DNA of 64,000 nucleotides from 21-14-0-10-47-8 sp966211455 (lineage in GTDB: Bacteria; Bdellovibrionota; Bdellovibrionia; Bdellovibrionales; Bdellovibrionaceae). Shown piece by piece: positions 25,635 through 34,303 of this stretch (position 1 is its first letter; every line of letters begins with the position of its first letter). The DNA lies in the NCBI GenBank assembly GCA_966211455.1, contig CBIHNI010000013.1, positions 62,001 through 126,000 on the forward strand. The letters are read 5' to 3'. The translations under genes were made by a program, and so were the position numbers. The notes beneath the pieces were generated by a model. That model was not told the DNA's origin, made no database searches, and saw only the letters and a list, made by a program, of their open reading frames with translations.

Positions 25635-25672
25635 GTATGCTTATAGCATACAATTGTATGCTTATGGCGTAC
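25635..25672 (-). promoter_or_regulatory. Tandem palindromic operator with extended -10 element
   Basis: Two 17-bp palindromes, GTATGC-TTATA-GCATAC (25635-25651) and GTATGC-TTATG-GCGTAC (25656-25672), are separated by AATT. This gives a 21-bp period, two helical turns. On the minus strand the inner copy contains TGCTATAAG, an extended -10 element, seven bases before the ATG of the HTH-MNT gene. This predicts a leaderless mRNA and autorepression by two dimers on one DNA face. Confidence 0.75.
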
Positions 25673-25749
25673 ATATTTGATTGCAATGGGCTAAGGATAC
25701 TGGCTTAAAGTCGAGTCTTCTTAGTGTGGTTCGGTGGGGGGCACGCTAC

Positions 25750-26223
25750 CTACCGGTCGACCACAATTTGGATGTGGTCACCGGCCCTGACCGGAGAAAA
25801 TTTTTGTGACCATTTGCCATCGATTGTTTCAAGCACCACGTTGTAGCTGTGCTTTGGCTCTAGGACAACCTCGACGCCGTCATTCTTGAAATTCTGATAT
25901 TTTGCTTCTTTCCAATCATGGCGTTGCCAAGAAATTTTCATATTCGGACAAGCAAATGGAAGATCCGACTCTTTGGTTTTCGATTCGCAACGAACCGCCA
26001 CCGCATTTGGATTTCTAACTTTTCTCTGGCCATCCGGAGCCCCAGCACTTCTCAGCAAAGCATCAAAGGCCAAAATCGAAGCGCAAATCCCATCATGACA
26101 TGATGTGTGCTTCACGTCCCGCTGGGGCGTCCCCTGAGACTGATCAGCGGGCTCATTTGCCAGCGCGAAGAAATTGCAGATTAGAGATGAAACAATAAAA
26201 ATTGAAATAAATGTGAGACGCAT
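25750..26223 (-). CDS. Secreted protein of unknown function
   Basis: This 157-residue protein has a signal peptide (cleavage after ALA near residue 22) and four cysteines in the mature part (SCHDGIC, RCES, ACPN). The C-terminal half has a beta pattern ending in GDHIQIVVDR. No family recognised. It is monocistronic, with 117 bp to the HTH-MNT start. Confidence 0.65.
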   Translation of the reverse strand: MRLTFISIFIVSSLICNFFALANEPADQSQGTPQRDVKHTSCHDGICASILAFDALLRSAGAPDGQRKVRNPNAVAVRCESKTKESDLPFACPNMKISWQRHDWKEAKYQNFKNDGVEVVLEPKHSYNVVLETIDGKWSQKFSPVRAGDHIQIVVDR

Positions 26224-26409
26224 CCTTTGAGGTTAGGCCGGGCGATCTGAAGCTGCCAAGCGAAATTGCGTGTTGACGGTCAGCGCTTCGTTAAGGAGGA
26301 GGCCTGAGGTGCCAAAAAGCTTAGATTGATTGGGTTTGAGGTGGTCTTTTAGTATTCCCTTTGTGGACAGCCTAGCAAACCTATGCTCTCTTATCTGGCG
26401 AGGTGAGAT

Positions 26410-26865
26410 ATGAAAAAACTTATTCTTTTATCAATTTTGTCGGTTTCAGCAAAAGGATTTACAGCAGAAAATATTCACCGCTTGGGCGGTTATTATGAAA
26501 ATGATGGAAAAAAATATGCTGTTTGCATTTCACTTTTTGAGACCGTTTGGTTTTCAAGAGGTGTTAAAGCTTTGAATGGTTACATGACATTCGCGACCGA
26601 ATATTTTGGCGAAGTCCCAATGAGCCCTCCAGGCTTTAGCTTATCAGGAAATCAAGTCGAACCTTCTGGATCATTTGTATTTGCAGTATCAGATCAAAAC
26701 AACTCATCCGAGTCGAATCCGGATTTGATGTCAAAAGTAACTTCAATGGAATTAAAAGGAGACAATCTGCAAAATCTGTCCCTCATTCATGAAAATCGAA
26801 CTCTAGTTTTCAAGCTTCGAAATCTTGAAGAAAAAGAAGATTGTTCTTTAAGCCGTCCAAAATGA
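26410..26865 (+). CDS. Secreted protein of unknown function
   Basis: This 151-residue protein is notably AT-rich in its codons compared with neighbouring genes. It has a signal peptide (about residues 1-19) and a mature part with two cysteines (AVCISLF and EDCSLS). GAGGTGAG lies just upstream of the ATG. No family recognised. It ends 49 bp before the convergent dsbD gene. Confidence 0.65.
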   Translation: MKKLILLSILSVSAKGFTAENIHRLGGYYENDGKKYAVCISLFETVWFSRGVKALNGYMTFATEYFGEVPMSPPGFSLSGNQVEPSGSFVFAVSDQNNSSESNPDLMSKVTSMELKGDNLQNLSLIHENRTLVFKLRNLEEKEDCSLSRPK

Positions 26866-26914
26866 CTAGCCTTCCAGACAGATCGTGGACGCAAAGGCTC
26901 ACAATCCCGAGTGC

Positions 26915-28537
26915 TTACTTCAACACTTTCGACATGCGCTGCTCGAAACCGGCGGCGTCTTCGAAGGCGGTTAGGGTCAGATCCTTGCGCAGTTTTCCGT
27001 CGCGATCGAAGAACAAGATTGTTGGAAGGCCCACGATCTCGTATTTGGCACGAAGCTCAGCAAGTTTTGGTGATTCTTGGGTGGCGTCGAATCGGACCAT
27101 CACGAATTGGGCTGACATCAGTTGCAAGCTTTGGGATGGGAAAGTTTTTTCTTCCATTTCAAGGCAAGCGGCGCACCAGTCGGCGCGGAAATCGATCAAG
27201 AGTGGTTTGTTATCACGGGCGGCTTGAGCCAGAAGCTCGTCGGAATATTCTTGCCATTTGATGGTGTCGACTTTGAAGCCAGGTTTGTTTTCTGACGAAG
27301 TCGAAGGGCTTGTGATGCGGCTGATGAAAGATCCTTGTGTGATCTTCGAGCTGACGAGCAAAACATCCAGGTAATAAACGGCCGCGGCCAAAAGCAGCAG
27401 ACCGAAGAAGATCTTCACGCGATTCATCCAGGCGCCGGATTTTGGTAGCATCTTGGTCATGTTGGTTGAAAGACCCAGGAACAAGAAGATCAATCCCATT
27501 CCGACGGCGTAAACAAACAGAAGCCAGAAACCCAGCCACAGATTTTTTGTCTGCGCCACAAAGGTCAAAACGCCAACAAGCACAGGTCCCACACAGGGGC
27601 TTGCGACGACGCCGGCCAAGAGGCCCGAAATGAAAGCGCCAACGTAGCCATGCAGTTTCATATGTGACAAAACGCCGTCACGTAAGAATTGCGGAGCTTG
27701 GATTTCAAACAGACCGAACATCGAAAGCGACATGGTCGCAAACACCAAAACGATAAATCCCAAAATCCAAGGCGAAGCCATGAACGAGCCGAACAGGGCC
27801 CCCGTGCTGGCAGCAAAAACACCAAGACCCGAAAAGGTGACCGCGATTCCGGCGACGTAAATCAGGCTGACCAAAAAGTTCTGCATGCGTGATCTTGCAT
27901 GTGCTTCGCGGCCCAAGATCGCCAGCGTGATCGGGATCATTGGGTACACACAAGGTGTGAAGCTTGTCAGGAAGCCGAACGCAAAGACGAACAAGAAAGC
28001 CCAGATCAACCCTTTTTCATAAGCGCCGGCAAAAGAAAGCGGCAGGCCTTCTTTGGCGGGGGCGGCTTTCGCTTTAAAGTGCACATCCAGCGGAATCGTT
28101 TTTGGAAATAGACAGTAGGTCTCGGTGCAAGCTTGGTAAGTCAGCTCGACAACGAATTTCTGATCGCCGCTGCCGGGAAGTTTTTGGAATTCGACGGCAG
28201 TGCGAAGTTTGGCGGTGTCGATCATGACTTCGCGGTCTTTTTTCGAAAATTTGTCGAAGATCGTTTTCAAAGGTTCGATATGGTACTGGCCAGAAACGTT
28301 GATGCCTTCAGGGGAAGTGACCTTCAAACGGAACTGATCTTGATAGGCTTTGTAATGCTCGGGAAGTTTCAGACTGATTTCGATTTGCGCGATCTGTCCT
28401 TCTTCGATTTCAAAAGGAGAGATTTGCGCTGAAGCTGACAGGGGATTTTCTTTGCCATTGTCGGCCGCCAGACCGAAGTCCAGTCCTGCTAGGAGAGAGA
28501 AGATCAAGAATGTGAAGGTCGCAGTCATGTTTTTCAT
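26915..28537 (-). CDS. dsbD: Thiol:disulfide interchange protein DsbD
   Basis: Start chosen at 28537 (540 residues), where AAGGA precedes the ATG and a signal peptide begins. The order is that of full DsbD. An N-terminal periplasmic DsbD-alpha domain carries the CTETYC cysteine pair. Eight membrane helices carry cysteines in TPCVYPMIPI and SPCVGPVLVG. A C-terminal thioredoxin domain has WCAAC. It passes electrons from cytoplasmic thioredoxin to periplasmic partners. A longer frame to 28630 adds 31 residues without export character. It is divergent from motA. Confidence 0.93.
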   Translation of the reverse strand: MKNMTATFTFLIFSLLAGLDFGLAADNGKENPLSASAQISPFEIEEGQIAQIEISLKLPEHYKAYQDQFRLKVTSPEGINVSGQYHIEPLKTIFDKFSKKDREVMIDTAKLRTAVEFQKLPGSGDQKFVVELTYQACTETYCLFPKTIPLDVHFKAKAAPAKEGLPLSFAGAYEKGLIWAFLFVFAFGFLTSFTPCVYPMIPITLAILGREAHARSRMQNFLVSLIYVAGIAVTFSGLGVFAASTGALFGSFMASPWILGFIVLVFATMSLSMFGLFEIQAPQFLRDGVLSHMKLHGYVGAFISGLLAGVVASPCVGPVLVGVLTFVAQTKNLWLGFWLLFVYAVGMGLIFLFLGLSTNMTKMLPKSGAWMNRVKIFFGLLLLAAAVYYLDVLLVSSKITQGSFISRITSPSTSSENKPGFKVDTIKWQEYSDELLAQAARDNKPLLIDFRADWCAACLEMEEKTFPSQSLQLMSAQFVMVRFDATQESPKLAELRAKYEIVGLPTILFFDRDGKLRKDLTLTAFEDAAGFEQRMSKVLK

Positions 28538-28669
28538 GAGATCCTTCCGTTTTAGTCCAGCTCGGGTGCTCCCACAACCAGATTTTCGGCTGGTTTCTGG
28601 GGAAGCTTGAGCGGAAACGCTCAATTCCACTGAGAATTTCGCCGATAGATTCGACAGAAGAGGTCAACC

Positions 28670-29536
28670 ATGGGATTTGTGGGCGTTTTAGTCGTATTCG
28701 GGATGGTGTTCGGTGGATATATGATCCACGGCGGTAAGATGGGCATCATCATTCACTCGGCACCGACCGAGCTGATGATCATCTTGGGTGCCGCACTTGG
28801 TGGTTACATCATCGCCAACCCGATGAAGACAATCAAAATGGGATTCAAGCTGGGGATTAAAGCTCTGACGGCGAAAGGTCCTTCGAAGAAGGATTACATC
28901 GAGCTTCTGCAGATGATGTTCCAGCTTTTCCAATTGTTCCGCAAAGACGGTCCGCAAGCGGTGGAAAAGCACATCGAAAATCCAGAAAAGTCCGAAATCT
29001 TTTCGGCTTACCCAAGCTTTATGCACAATCACCACGCGGTTCATTTCTTGTGCGACACGATGAAGATCACGTTGTCGGCGGATCTTTCTCCGTACGACGT
29101 GGATGATTTGTTGGACGGGGATATCAAAGCGATTCACTCGGAGGAGCACGGGGCACAGCACGCGATTCAAGCGGTGGCCGACGGGGTTCCGGGGCTGGGG
29201 ATCGTTGCCGCCGTTCTGGGTATCGTTATCACCATGGGTAAACTGAATGAAGGAACCGAAGCGATCGGTGCTTCGGTCGCCGGCGCCTTGGTCGGTACCA
29301 TGTTGGGGGTTTTCCTTGCTTACGGTTTGATCGGTCCCAATGCGACGAAGGTTGCGGCGGATCTGGATGCTGAAGGCCGTTACTTGAGTGCAATCAAATG
29401 TGCAATGGTGGCTTTGCAACGTGGGGCTCCTCCGATTGTTTGTATCGAGTACGCTCGTCGTTCGATCCAACCAGAAGAGCGTCCATCATTCGAAGAAATG
29501 GATAAGGCAACAAAAGAAATTAAGAAAGCCGCGTAA
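28670..29536 (+). CDS. motA: Flagellar motor stator protein MotA
   Basis: This 288-residue protein has four membrane helices, a cytoplasmic loop with the charged residues that contact FliG, and the conserved GVPGLGIVAAVLGIVITMG and GTMLGVFLAYGLIGP helices with the stator prolines. The stator channels ions to drive rotation. It is followed by motB after 56 bp. Bdellovibrio genomes usually hold several motAB pairs; only one is in this window. Confidence 0.94.
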   Translation: MGFVGVLVVFGMVFGGYMIHGGKMGIIIHSAPTELMIILGAALGGYIIANPMKTIKMGFKLGIKALTAKGPSKKDYIELLQMMFQLFQLFRKDGPQAVEKHIENPEKSEIFSAYPSFMHNHHAVHFLCDTMKITLSADLSPYDVDDLLDGDIKAIHSEEHGAQHAIQAVADGVPGLGIVAAVLGIVITMGKLNEGTEAIGASVAGALVGTMLGVFLAYGLIGPNATKVAADLDAEGRYLSAIKCAMVALQRGAPPIVCIEYARRSIQPEERPSFEEMDKATKEIKKAA

Positions 29537-29592
29537 GATTGCGGTGAAGATGCGGCTGCAAGAATGCGGCTGCTTGAAAAGGGAAGTGGGCT

Positions 29593-30480
29593 GTGGCCGC
29601 AGAGAAAAAAGGGACAACGATTGTCATCAAGAAGATCTACAATTCCGCCGGTCACCACGGGGGATCGTGGAAGGTTGCGCTTGCCGACTTCATGACGGCC
29701 TTGATGTGTTTCTTCCTGGTTATGTGGCTCTTGTCGCAGTCTTCTGAAACCAAGAAGGCGGTTTCGGATTATTTCTCGACCCCAAGTATTATCGAATACA
29801 ACTTTTCGAATTTCGGTGTGGAAATCACACTGGAAAAACTGTTCTTGGATCTGGTCAACGAGCCGCTGAAAGCTTTCCAAAGCTTTATGGAGCCAATCGA
29901 TAAGACGCCAAATCTGTTGGACATGGGTTCGCAGAAAGTCGTCGCCGCTTATCTTGCCGATCAATTGCAGGATGTGGCGAAGAACGTGCAAATCAGCCCG
30001 GATGGTTTCGAATTCGTGATTCCAGATTATCAATTGTTCGAGCCCGGAACTTCGACACCCAGCCAGCAGTTCATTTCGGTGATGGATAAGCTCAAAGGCA
30101 TCACCACCGGTCTGGAAGATTCGAATATCAAAGTTTCGTCTTTGCTTTTCAATCAATCCGTCGCTGGCAGCAGCGAAGATTTGGCTCGTAAAGTGGCCAA
30201 CGAGCGATTGGATCTGGTGCAGAAAAAGATTGAGGCGTCTTTCGAAGGCAACACCAATTCGGTCGACGGCATCAGTCGGGTCGAAGATAAAAAAGGATTC
30301 TTAGAAGGCCAGTCGGCGCGTCCGCCGGGCTTTATCAAATTGGAAGTCCGTCAAAAACCAGTGAAATCCAATGGCGAAAAACCACGCAAGCTGGAAACGG
30401 CCTTTGGCGCGACCAATGCGGATATGTCGGTCTACGACAACTTCGTGAAGCAAGCGGCCAGTCAGAAAAAGAAAAAATAA
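29593..30480 (+). CDS. motB: Flagellar motor stator protein MotB
   Basis: The GTG start gives 295 residues. A short basic N-terminus precedes the single membrane helix ALADFMTALMCFFLVMWLL, whose Asp is the ion-binding residue of MotB. A plug-like segment follows, then a divergent OmpA-like peptidoglycan-binding region (about 130-225). The C-terminal 60 residues are a Lys-rich tail ending in KKKK. It forms the stator with MotA and anchors it to the wall. It ends directly against the convergent porin gene. Confidence 0.9.
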   Translation: MAAEKKGTTIVIKKIYNSAGHHGGSWKVALADFMTALMCFFLVMWLLSQSSETKKAVSDYFSTPSIIEYNFSNFGVEITLEKLFLDLVNEPLKAFQSFMEPIDKTPNLLDMGSQKVVAAYLADQLQDVAKNVQISPDGFEFVIPDYQLFEPGTSTPSQQFISVMDKLKGITTGLEDSNIKVSSLLFNQSVAGSSEDLARKVANERLDLVQKKIEASFEGNTNSVDGISRVEDKKGFLEGQSARPPGFIKLEVRQKPVKSNGEKPRKLETAFGATNADMSVYDNFVKQAASQKKKK

Positions 30481-31182
30481 TTAGAACTTAGCAGCGACGA
30501 CGATGAAAAAGGCCATGTCCGCTTGTCCATTAAATTGGGACGAGTTGGACACCCACGTATGGAAAGCCGAAGCGGTCAGGTTGCCGGCCAAATAAGAAAC
30601 GCCAACACGGGTATCAAAGTAATTGTCGAAATTTTCAACCATCGAATATCCCACGGTCGTCGGAAAGATCACCGACGGCGAGAAATTCCAATCTTTGTGG
30701 AAAGCAAACCAGTTGCGCGGCTTCTTGGTGCCTTCAAAGTTATCTTCGCGGAAGAGAAGCACGTGGTAGTCGAAAAAGTTCTGGTCTAGAAGAACCTTCA
30801 CTTTGTTGCGAATGCCCTCTGAAAAATAGCGGACCAAATCGTTGCGAATTCGCAGATCCGCATTCGGAGTGAAAATAAATTTGTACTCGCCAAAACCGGC
30901 CAGCTCGACATTGGCGCTTTCGTTTTGATAGTTCACGCTGGCGGCATCGATCCCGATGCGGCCTTGACTGCCGAATTGATAACCGAAACCGGCGCCGACC
31001 GAGATATTTTTATTCGACTGCGTGATGCCTTTATCAACGTAATTGCTCATCAATCCCACTTCGCCGTACATACGCGAAGTCGCGCTTGGTTTTTGCTGAG
31101 CCCAAACGAAAGAGGGGGAAAGAGCAAGAGCACAGCCAATGGCTGCAGACGATAAGATAAAACGAGAGCGAAGCGTAATCAC
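30481..31182 (-). CDS. TorF-like outer-membrane porin (TIGR02001 family)
   Basis: A signal peptide (cleavage after VWA) is followed by MSNYVDKGITQSNKNISVGAG, which matches the 'Y..RGiSqt' start of TorF/TIGR02001 putative porins. Alternating strands then run to a terminal VVAAKF. The GTG at 31182 (234 residues) is preferred because the signal peptide begins there and AGGAG lies 12 bases upstream. A longer reading begins at 31233. The mature barrel ends in phenylalanine as expected for BAM assembly. Transport substrate unknown. Confidence 0.8.
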   Translation of the reverse strand: MITLRSRFILSSAAIGCALALSPSFVWAQQKPSATSRMYGEVGLMSNYVDKGITQSNKNISVGAGFGYQFGSQGRIGIDAASVNYQNESANVELAGFGEYKFIFTPNADLRIRNDLVRYFSEGIRNKVKVLLDQNFFDYHVLLFREDNFEGTKKPRNWFAFHKDWNFSPSVIFPTTVGYSMVENFDNYFDTRVGVSYLAGNLTASAFHTWVSNSSQFNGQADMAFFIVVAAKF

Positions 31183-31287
31183 GATGCGATGAACTCCTGA
31201 AAAAAGCATAGCTGAAATTTCTGTCAGCCGCATTGTTCTCTGATTGCTGCCTGGACTTTCATCAGTGGCTTTGTTAGTTTGGATCCT

Positions 31288-32118
31288 ATGCTTGATCTCA
31301 CACGCCCCTGGACCGAATACGAATTTGTCGCTTTTGATACCGAAACTTCTGGCGCCTATCCCTTAGGTTCCGAGGTCGTCGAATTTGGCGCGGTCAAATG
31401 GAAGGGCGGCAAAGAGATCGCTTCGTTTCAGACTTTGCTGAAACCTTCAAAACCAATGACCGATTTTATCATAGGCATCCACGGCATCACCAACGAAATG
31501 GTGGCCGACGCGCCTTTGATGAAAAACAAAATCAAAGAAATTCGCGATTTCTTCGAAGGTTCGATCTTGATGGCCCATCATGCGCCTTTTGATATGGGAT
31601 TTATGGCGGTCGATTTTGAAAGAAACGAGGTTTCCTTTCCGCAAGAGCCGGCGATTTGCACCAGCTTGCTGGCAAGAAAGATGATTCCGGAAAGCACGAA
31701 CCACAAGCTTCAAACCCTGATCGGTCTTTTAAAATTGGACGGCGGGACGGCCCACCGTGCTTTGGACGATGCGCGGGCTTGTTTGCACGTGGGGCTCGAG
31801 TGCATGAATCGTATGGGTGGGTTGAGCCCGCTATCCGATGTGCTTCGTGCCGTCGGCAAAGATCTGCGATGGGAAAATTATCATGTTTTGAAATCCGGCA
31901 ATAGCACCATCGAAAAAGTGGTGGAAAGCGTCCGTGATGGCAAAAGCATGGATATCATTTACGATGGCGGCAGTCTGAAGAACGAAACCCGCCGAATCAC
32001 GCCCCAGGGTTTGGTGCGAAATCCAGATGGGGATTACGTCATGGCCATGTGCCACCGGGATGCGGCTCCCAAGCGCTTCTACGTGCAAAAGATCAAGGAT
32101 GCGACTGTTGTTTATTAG
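31288..32118 (+). CDS. DnaQ-like 3'-5' exonuclease with C-terminal WYL-like domain
   Basis: Start at ATG 31288 (276 residues); a TTG nine bases earlier is possible. Residues 1-175 form a DEDDh exonuclease: FDTETSG (first Asp/Glu), HHAPFDMGF (second Asp), and HRALDDA (catalytic His and last Asp), all intact. Residues 205-276 resemble a WYL domain: a strand-rich stretch with RRITPQGLVRNPDGDYVMAMCHRD and a basic RFYVQKI near the end. WYL domains bind ligands or nucleic acid and regulate partner enzymes. The combination suggests a regulated nuclease in repair or defence; the function is not established. Confidence 0.85.
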   Translation: MLDLTRPWTEYEFVAFDTETSGAYPLGSEVVEFGAVKWKGGKEIASFQTLLKPSKPMTDFIIGIHGITNEMVADAPLMKNKIKEIRDFFEGSILMAHHAPFDMGFMAVDFERNEVSFPQEPAICTSLLARKMIPESTNHKLQTLIGLLKLDGGTAHRALDDARACLHVGLECMNRMGGLSPLSDVLRAVGKDLRWENYHVLKSGNSTIEKVVESVRDGKSMDIIYDGGSLKNETRRITPQGLVRNPDGDYVMAMCHRDAAPKRFYVQKIKDATVVY

Positions 32119-32298
32119 GATGTAGCTCTTCCGGAGGGGGACATCCTGTCAGATGATGGTACTTCACTTAGGCAATATTGGATTTCCTAATTCCTAAATT
32201 TGATCGGATCCGCCTGGATGGCGGACCGAAGGCCTGTGTGAACCAAGGACTCCCATCTCTTTCGCAGCAGCTTCAGCTGCGAGAAAGGGCAAAGTCGA

Positions 32299-33291
32299 TT
32301 AAGCCTTCTTCTGCTGGGCCTTCTCGACTTGCTCGACGACCATAGCGCCTTGAACCACCATCTCGTCAGCCGCGAGCTCTTCGGCGTTTTGCTTGGCTGA
32401 CAAAGCTCCGTGCTGGATCAGATACTTTTGCATCTGCAGCGCCAAGCTTTCCAAATGTTTGAATTCGTCTTTCGTGCGCAATTTGAAGGGACGATTTTTC
32501 CCATCCATGCTATCGGTCAAAAATTTTTCGAAAGCGTAAATCGGACCCGCGATTTTGTGCGAGATCACTTTGCCAACGGTGAAAAGGGCGATGCAGAAAC
32601 CAAGGATGATAATCGCAAATGTGATGGTAAATGGAACCAGGAACTTATCCAAAATCAGATTGTTGTGGCCGCTGAGCTCGATCATCGTGACTCTCAGATA
32701 AGTGTAAGAGAACACGACCGAGATCAATCCCAGCCCCAAACCCACACCCATCAAGAAAAAGCAGTACTTGAGCTGAAAGCGGGTGTTGATCCAGTAGCGT
32801 TTGCGGGCGTTGACTTCGGGCCAGAGCAGGTTGCCCTCTTTGATGATCGAATAGACGATCAAACCGTAGCCCACCCACTGAAGGGCGTCGGCCAGGTTGA
32901 AAGCGGGACTCATGACGTTGCCGAATTTGAAGACGATAAAGTCAATCACGTGTCCGTACAAAATGCGGTCGGTGACGTTGCCTAAGATGCCGCCCAACAA
33001 AGTTGAAAGGCCGCTTCGCAAAGTCAGCGATTTAATTGGCAATAAATACTGAATCAAAGCGTAAGTGCAGAACAGGAAAGCCCCACCCGTTGACAAGGAA
33101 ACGATGCGAAGTTCCGGAGGCAGATCCGAAAACAAACCCAGCATGGCGCCCGGATTGTGATGCAAAACGAAAAGTAAGAAGCCGTAATCTTGCGGGGCCG
33201 TGATCTGGCTCGCCCACTGTTTGGTGATGTAATCGACGAACCAAACCAAAATCAAAGGGAGAAATACAATCGCCCACTCGCGCTTTTTCAT
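32299..33291 (-). CDS. lspA: Lipoprotein signal peptidase II with C-terminal HAMP-like extension
   Basis: Residues 1-155 are LspA. Four membrane helices carry the two catalytic aspartates in GNVTDR (Asp108) and FNLADA (Asp135), plus GHVIDF. LspA cleaves prolipoproteins at the lipid-modified cysteine. The protein then continues for 170 residues. Two more membrane helices (about 176-198 and 219-240) are followed by a HAMP-like linker (SHKIAGPIYAFEKFL...TKDEFKHLESLALQMQ) and a helical tail. LspA is normally about 160 residues, so this is a fusion. A weak stem-loop (32257-32287) lies downstream. Confidence 0.9.
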   Translation of the reverse strand: MKKREWAIVFLPLILVWFVDYITKQWASQITAPQDYGFLLFVLHHNPGAMLGLFSDLPPELRIVSLSTGGAFLFCTYALIQYLLPIKSLTLRSGLSTLLGGILGNVTDRILYGHVIDFIVFKFGNVMSPAFNLADALQWVGYGLIVYSIIKEGNLLWPEVNARKRYWINTRFQLKYCFFLMGVGLGLGLISVVFSYTYLRVTMIELSGHNNLILDKFLVPFTITFAIIILGFCIALFTVGKVISHKIAGPIYAFEKFLTDSMDGKNRPFKLRTKDEFKHLESLALQMQKYLIQHGALSAKQNAEELAADEMVVQGAMVVEQVEKAQQKKA

Positions 33292-33319
33292 GCTGCCAAC
33301 ATCCTTGTTGCTTGTGCGT

Positions 33320-34228
33320 CTATTTTATCGAGGAATCGCTTGGTGCTGCAATATGGGATTGATTTCGGCCTTCTCTTTTGGACCGGTACAGGGCCTGGTC
33401 GGCGGCGGCGATCAAATCTTTTGCGCTTTTGGCATGATCGGGGAAGGTGGCAATTCCGAAGCTCAGCGAAAGAGAAACCGGACCTTGGTGAAGGCCGTGA
33501 AACTTTTTGCGTAAGCGTTCGGCGATGTCGAAGGCGTATTTGGAATTGGTATCCGGTAAAATCATGGCGAATTCGTCGCCGCCGTACCTGGCGATCCAGT
33601 CGATGGTGCGAAGACCTTGCATCAGGTGAACCGAGACTTCTTTTAACAGCTTATCGCCAGCCGGATGGCCGAAATGATCGTTCCAATCTTTGAAATGGTC
33701 CACGTCCATCATCAAGAGGCTGACGATGCGATTGTGGCGGCGGGCGCGCTCGACTTCGACGCGAAGTTGGTCTTGAAAAAATCGATGATTGCCAAGGCCT
33801 GTGATCGAATCCGTCAAAGCCAAAGTTGCGAGATGGTCCTTTTCGATCAACGTGCGCTGTTGCTGTAGGCATTCTAAGACTTGCAGCTTCAAAATCTCAT
33901 TATCCCAAGGTTTTAGAAAAAATCGGTGAATCAGTCCCTGATTGATCGCTGGCGAAAGATCTTCGGATGAAATTTGTCCCGATAGCAAAACACGAACCGT
34001 CGTGGGATGCGTGCTTCGCACACGGCGCAGGAACTCGAGCCCGTTCATTTGCGGCATAATCGAATCCGTCAGGACCAAAGCCGGTTGTGAATCGGCAAGT
34101 TCTTTCAAAGCGATTTCCGGGTTGGAAAACGTGCGAATCTCAAAGTCATGCCGAAACAATCTTTCGAGAGCCGCCAATGTCGCGGTTTCATCATCGACTA
34201 GAAACAAAAGTGGTTTGGGCGAGGACAT
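33320..34228 (-). CDS. Response regulator-diguanylate cyclase
   Basis: This 302-residue protein has an N-terminal receiver domain (about 7-122, with VDDE and the phosphoacceptor Asp in LVLTDSIMP) and a C-terminal GGDEF domain (about 140-295). The active site RYGGDEF is intact, and an inhibitory RxxD site (RTID) lies five residues before it. It should make cyclic di-GMP when phosphorylated, feeding the motility and predation decisions typical of Bdellovibrio. No cognate kinase is adjacent. It is divergent from dacB. Confidence 0.93.
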   Translation of the reverse strand: MSSPKPLLFLVDDETATLAALERLFRHDFEIRTFSNPEIALKELADSQPALVLTDSIMPQMNGLEFLRRVRSTHPTTVRVLLSGQISSEDLSPAINQGLIHRFFLKPWDNEILKLQVLECLQQQRTLIEKDHLATLALTDSITGLGNHRFFQDQLRVEVERARRHNRIVSLLMMDVDHFKDWNDHFGHPAGDKLLKEVSVHLMQGLRTIDWIARYGGDEFAMILPDTNSKYAFDIAERLRKKFHGLHQGPVSLSLSFGIATFPDHAKSAKDLIAAADQALYRSKREGRNQSHIAAPSDSSIK

Positions 34229-34303
34229 GAAATCACCATACTTCGTGATTGCCTGAGCTTCAAGCGACCTTTAGCATGAAAGATATAACATGAGGTTGAA
34301 AAT

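Noticed and set aside
29380..30156. 258-codon frame antisense to motA/motB
   Set aside because: It lies opposite two clearly identified genes and has no recognisable domain.
32257..32287. Stem-loop downstream of lspA as a terminator
   Set aside because: It has a mismatch in the stem and no T-tract on the minus strand; noted in the lspA entry only.
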